DNA of 7,128 bases from an uncultured bacterium (lineage in GTDB: Bacteria; Bacillota; Clostridia; Oscillospirales; Acutalibacteraceae), in NCBI GenBank assembly GCA_905215855.1, contig CAJMRT010000067.1:1-7128 (forward strand), read 5' to 3'. The notes under the pieces are model-generated. The model had not been told where the DNA came from, searched no databases, and was given only the letters and a program-made list of their open reading frames with translations. The position numbers and the translations under genes were made by a program. Below, one piece after another: positions 5,681 through 7,128 of this stretch (position 1 is the first letter of the stretch; every line of letters begins with the position of its first letter).

Positions 5681-5739
5681 CCCTCAAGCAGTAATAAATT
5701 TTCCTCTTTCAGCCATTTTTCATACTTTCCCTTTGCCAC
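5506..5739 (-). pseudogene. Phage terminase small subunit N-terminal fragment
   Basis: GTG 5739 has AGAGAGG 9 nt upstream; alternative GTGs at 5745 and 5748 are too close to the RBS. The first ~28 residues, VAKGKYEKWLKEENLLLLEG then WARDGLT, match the start of the small terminase family with a helix-turn-helix DNA-binding domain, whose proteins normally continue into the rest of that domain and recognise the packaging site. Here the sequence switches at about 5655-5680 to portal sequence in another frame and ends at 5506. The rest of the small terminase, the whole large terminase and the portal N-terminus are therefore absent. It sits immediately downstream of the promoter-leader-terminator block, so it marks the original beginning of the late operon. 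Confidence 0.75.
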
Positions 5740-5775
5740 TGTCACCACCTCTCTTTATTAAAAATTCTAAAAATC

Positions 5776-5812
5776 AGCAAAAGAAAAGACAGCACATTTC
5801 TGTACTGTCTTT
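5776..5812 (-). terminator. Intrinsic terminator ending the leader RNA before terminase
   Basis: On the minus strand AAAGACAG(T)AC pairs with GT(G)CTGTCTTT (arms 5812-5802 and 5795-5785), an 11-bp stem with one T-G pair and a 6-nt loop, followed by TCTTTTG. It is the strongest hairpin in this gap and lies 37 bp before the terminase RBS. Confidence 0.82.
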
Positions 5813-5882
5813 AAACACAGGTTTCCGCAGTTGCACCGAAATCTGTAAAAACTGTTTTCCTATTTAAACTATCCCCTGCGTC
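5778..5882 (-). ncRNA. Putative ~105-nt late leader or small RNA
   Basis: A near-consensus promoter (5917-5889) would start transcription near 5882, and an intrinsic terminator ends it near 5778. The stretch has no ATG/GTG/TTG frame with an RBS. Possible internal pairings are CGCAG at 5880-5876 with CTGCG at 5830-5826, and TTTAAATAGG with the CCTGTGTTTAA just before the terminator; the second would overlap the terminator's 5' arm by a few bases and so might compete with it. It could be a free small RNA or the terminated leader of the late operon. I do not recognise a known RNA family. Confidence 0.5.
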
Positions 5883-5888
5883 AATATC

Positions 5889-5917
5889 ATTATATCAATT
5901 GAATTTTACATATTCAA
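5889..5917 (-). promoter_or_regulatory. Probable late-operon/leader promoter
   Basis: On the minus strand TTGAAT (5917-5912) and a perfect TATAAT (5894-5889) are separated by 17 bp. It lies directly after a terminator that closes the upstream regulatory genes and points at the terminase gene, the classical position of a late promoter. Confidence 0.72.
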
Positions 5918-5930
5918 GTGTTTCCCTCAC

Positions 5931-5960
5931 AACACAAAACCGCCCTCAAACGAGAGCGGT
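5931..5960 (-). terminator. Intrinsic terminator after the regulatory gene cluster
   Basis: On the minus strand ACCGCTCTC (5960-5952) pairs with GAGGGCGGT (5947-5939), one T-G pair, around a GTTT loop, followed by TTTGTGTT. It lies about 100 bp after the stop of the 6057-6422 gene and just before the next promoter, insulating the two units. Confidence 0.7.
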
Positions 5961-5979
5961 CTGTGCGATTTTTTAGGGG

Positions 5980-5997
5980 GACATAAATGCCTATGTC
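5980..5997. repeat. Short inverted repeat GACATA/TATGTC
   Basis: GACATA (5980-5985) and TATGTC (5992-5997) form a perfect 6-bp hairpin with a 6-nt loop in the 3' untranslated region of the regulator gene. There is a GGGGG run on its left and GTTTTG on its right. It could stabilise an mRNA end or be a protein site; no function is visible. Confidence 0.35.
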
Positions 5998-6056
5998 GTT
6001 TTGTTGCTTTCTTCAGTTTACATTATACCGCACCTAAAACGGAAAAACGGACAAAT

Positions 6057-6422
6057 TTACCAATGGTGGCGGTTGCACATTTTTCTTATGTTGTCGGGGG
6101 TATTGATTCCGCCTGTATCGACTGCAATCTTTGCCCAGCTATACCGTAAGCTTAGGTGCATAAACAGGCAATTCTCCACAAAGTCATCACGGGAGAGGCT
6201 GTTCAAGGCTGAATTTCTGCGGATTTCAAGGTTTTGGATATCCCTTTGAATATCTGCAATCTGCACAACCGCATTGCCTACCCTGTCGGAAGTCTGACCT
6301 GACGGAACGATTCGTTCGGTCAGAGTAACCGCCGTGTTGTCCGCCTCAGCCTGAATCCGTGCCATTTTCGCCCTCAACCGTGAAATCTCCCTGTTAATGT
6401 CCTTAATCTCTTTAGCTGTCAA
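6057..6422 (-). CDS. Phage regulatory protein with coiled coil and sigma-like HTH (DUF1492/ArpU-like)
   Basis: 121 residues from TTG 6422, overlapping the previous stop (TTGA), with AAGGAG 11 nt upstream. The next in-frame ATG is 19 codons in and would remove part of the conserved helix. Residues 1-35 form a basic coiled coil (IKDINREISRLRAKMARIQ). SDRVGNAVVQIADIQRDIQN at about 45-64 is the conserved central segment, followed by a C-terminal helix-turn-helix (LSLRYSWAKIAVDTGGINTP, DNIRKMCNRHHW) like sigma region 4. Proteins of this layout usually lie just before terminase in Firmicutes phages and are thought to turn on late transcription. Here it is the last gene before a terminator and the probable late promoter, which fits that role. 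It seems intact, with Cys in the HTH as the only slightly odd feature. Confidence 0.75.
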   Translation of the reverse strand: MTAKEIKDINREISRLRAKMARIQAEADNTAVTLTERIVPSGQTSDRVGNAVVQIADIQRDIQNLEIRRNSALNSLSRDDFVENCLFMHLSLRYSWAKIAVDTGGINTPDNIRKMCNRHHW

Positions 6423-6655
6423 TCCGTATCACGCTCCTTTTTCTTCCGCCTTTCTTCGATTCTCTGCTTGTATGCCGTTTCTCGGTCAATTAAATTGCGA
6501 TATTCCTCGTTGCCGAGGATTTCCTTTAAGCAGTTTTCGCAAAAGTCAAGTCTGATTTCACCGTGGCAGGCAAGCGGACTTATTAACATTCTTATAGGTC
6601 TGTAATTACCTGATGATAATTCTGCACCGCATTTGTTGCAATATGTTTTAGTCAT
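6419..6655 (-). CDS. Small four-cysteine zinc-ribbon phage protein
   Basis: 78 residues from ATG 6655 (MTKTYCNKCGAELSSGNY). I prefer this ATG because AAAGGAG is 10 nt before it; ATG 6664 is only one base beyond that RBS. Two CxxC pairs, CNKC near the start and CENC about 30 residues later, form a probable zinc ribbon. The C-terminus is a highly charged helix (RETAYKQRIEERRKKKERDTD). It overlaps the preceding gene's stop by 8 bp and its own stop overlaps the next start, so the three genes 7070-6057 are translationally coupled. Similar tiny zinc-ribbon proteins are frequent in the early/middle regions of Firmicutes phages; role unknown. Confidence 0.75.
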   Translation of the reverse strand: MTKTYCNKCGAELSSGNYRPIRMLISPLACHGEIRLDFCENCLKEILGNEEYRNLIDRETAYKQRIEERRKKKERDTD

Positions 6656-7070
6656 TGTTTTCATTCTCCTTTAATTTTTCGGTTATTCTTTTGGTTAAGC
6701 CGTTTTCGTTGGTTAGGCATTCTAAGGCTTGGAGGGCATTGATTACGGTTTGCTCGTTGGTTTGGGACTGATACATCTTACGGACGAAGTCGGCGCTTTT
6801 CTTTACATTATCCATAATTCTTTGTGAGAGCATACGATATTCGTCTGCGTCGTTTCTGTCACGCTTATACTCCGTTCTGAGCTTGTCCTGCCATTCAAGG
6901 CAGATGTTTATATCCCAGCCTTTATGACGGTTGTTGTAGCCTACCTTTGCAAGCCTTGAAAAGTATTTATATTCGGGCGGAGGAAAGCTTGAGTAATCAA
7001 GCTGACCGTCAATCGCTTTATCTTCAAGCTGTTCAAATACCTGTGGATTGCTGAAATCATATTTTTTCAT
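6648..7070 (-). CDS. Conserved-looking phage hypothetical protein, 140 residues
   Basis: ATG 7070 is preceded by GGGAGGT, a strong RBS. The protein is soluble, helical and charged. The N-terminal part is DFSNPQVFEQLEDKAIDGQL, then SSFPPPEYKYFSRLAKVGYN; the C-terminal half is rich in Arg, Lys and Asp with long helices (RTEYKRDRNDADEYRMLSQR). I recall similar proteins in the same place in clostridial prophages, upstream of the late regulator, but no function. No nuclease, HTH or membrane motif is evident. It heads an overlapping three-gene unit whose promoter is not visible in the window. An alternative-frame gene from further upstream may end at its start (TGA within ATGA). Confidence 0.7.
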   Translation of the reverse strand: MKKYDFSNPQVFEQLEDKAIDGQLDYSSFPPPEYKYFSRLAKVGYNNRHKGWDINICLEWQDKLRTEYKRDRNDADEYRMLSQRIMDNVKKSADFVRKMYQSQTNEQTVINALQALECLTNENGLTKRITEKLKENENND

Positions 7071-7078
7071 AATACCTC

Positions 7079-7128
7079 CCGTGTCGGGGTGTGTCGGGTT
7101 TTCGCCGTTTTTAAAGAACCCTTTCTAT
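7079..7128 (-). other. Upstream edge with 8-bp tandem direct repeat
   Basis: GTGTCGGG occurs at 7081-7088 and again at 7091-7098, just upstream of the RBS of the 7070 start. A frame on the minus strand reads through this stretch and stops inside the ATGA overlap at 7070-7067, so it may be the tail of a gene outside the window. Too short to identify. Confidence 0.3.

Noticed and set aside
6022..6050. TATAAT-like box (minus strand 6027-6022) as a second promoter in the intergenic gap
   Set aside because: At 17-bp spacing the -35 would be CCGTTT, a poor match, and there is no extended -10 TG. The promoter at 5917-5889 is much better.
7081..7098. GTGTCGGG direct repeat as an integration or iteron site
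   Set aside because: Only two 8-bp copies, in a probable coding or leader stretch at the window edge; not enough to support an origin or attachment site.
1..7128. CRISPR array, insertion sequence, tRNA or attachment site
   Set aside because: No regularly spaced repeats, transposase-like frames, tRNA-like cloverleaf or long direct repeat pair were seen on either strand. The palindromes found are explained as operator or terminators.

Overview
The window looks like part of a decayed, tailed-phage-derived prophage in a low-GC Clostridia host (gut Oscillospiraceae/Ruminococcus-like). That assignment is inferred from codon and base use, strong AGGAGG-type ribosome binding sites, consensus sigma-A promoters and protein families typical of Firmicutes siphoviruses. 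No host core gene is present. Almost all phage genes lie on the minus strand and read from high to low coordinates.

Layout along the direction of transcription: (1) 7070-6057 holds three overlapping intact small genes: an unrecognised 140-residue phage protein, a four-cysteine zinc-ribbon protein, and a coiled-coil plus helix-turn-helix protein resembling late-gene regulators (DUF1492/ArpU/sigma-region-4 type). (2) 6056-5749 has no protein gene. It carries a terminator, a near-consensus promoter, a leader of about 105 nt and a second terminator just before the terminase start. This layout is reminiscent of a late promoter controlled by antitermination. (3) 5739-4003 holds scarred packaging and portal genes: the first ~30 residues of a small terminase, two pieces of an SPP1-type portal, and a minor capsid protein missing an internal segment. 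The 3' part of the minor capsid gene ends in an AT-rich HExxH metallopeptidase-like domain. (4) 3997-3461 holds a small gene tightly coupled to that metallopeptidase (a candidate immunity or chaperone partner), two terminators, a small capsid-region protein and a third terminator. (5) 3336-2705 is the start of a GP20-type scaffold gene fused out of frame to most of a Gp15-family gene; the major capsid and connector genes are absent from the window. (6) 2682-1504 is a moron island: a two-TM zinc-ribbon membrane protein with its own promoter, convergent with a complete hicAB toxin-antitoxin operon. The hicAB promoter has a perfect palindrome between its -35 and -10 boxes. (7) 1421-1 is a tape-measure N-terminus fused in frame to tail-fibre-like repeats, running off the window.

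The genes with a plausible benefit of their own (hicAB, the membrane zinc ribbon, the metallopeptidase and its partner) are intact or nearly so, whereas terminase, portal, head, scaffold and tail genes each carry at least one apparent deletion junction. The element probably cannot make virions unaided and may persist through its cargo. All family names come from recognising sequence patterns by eye; no search was run.
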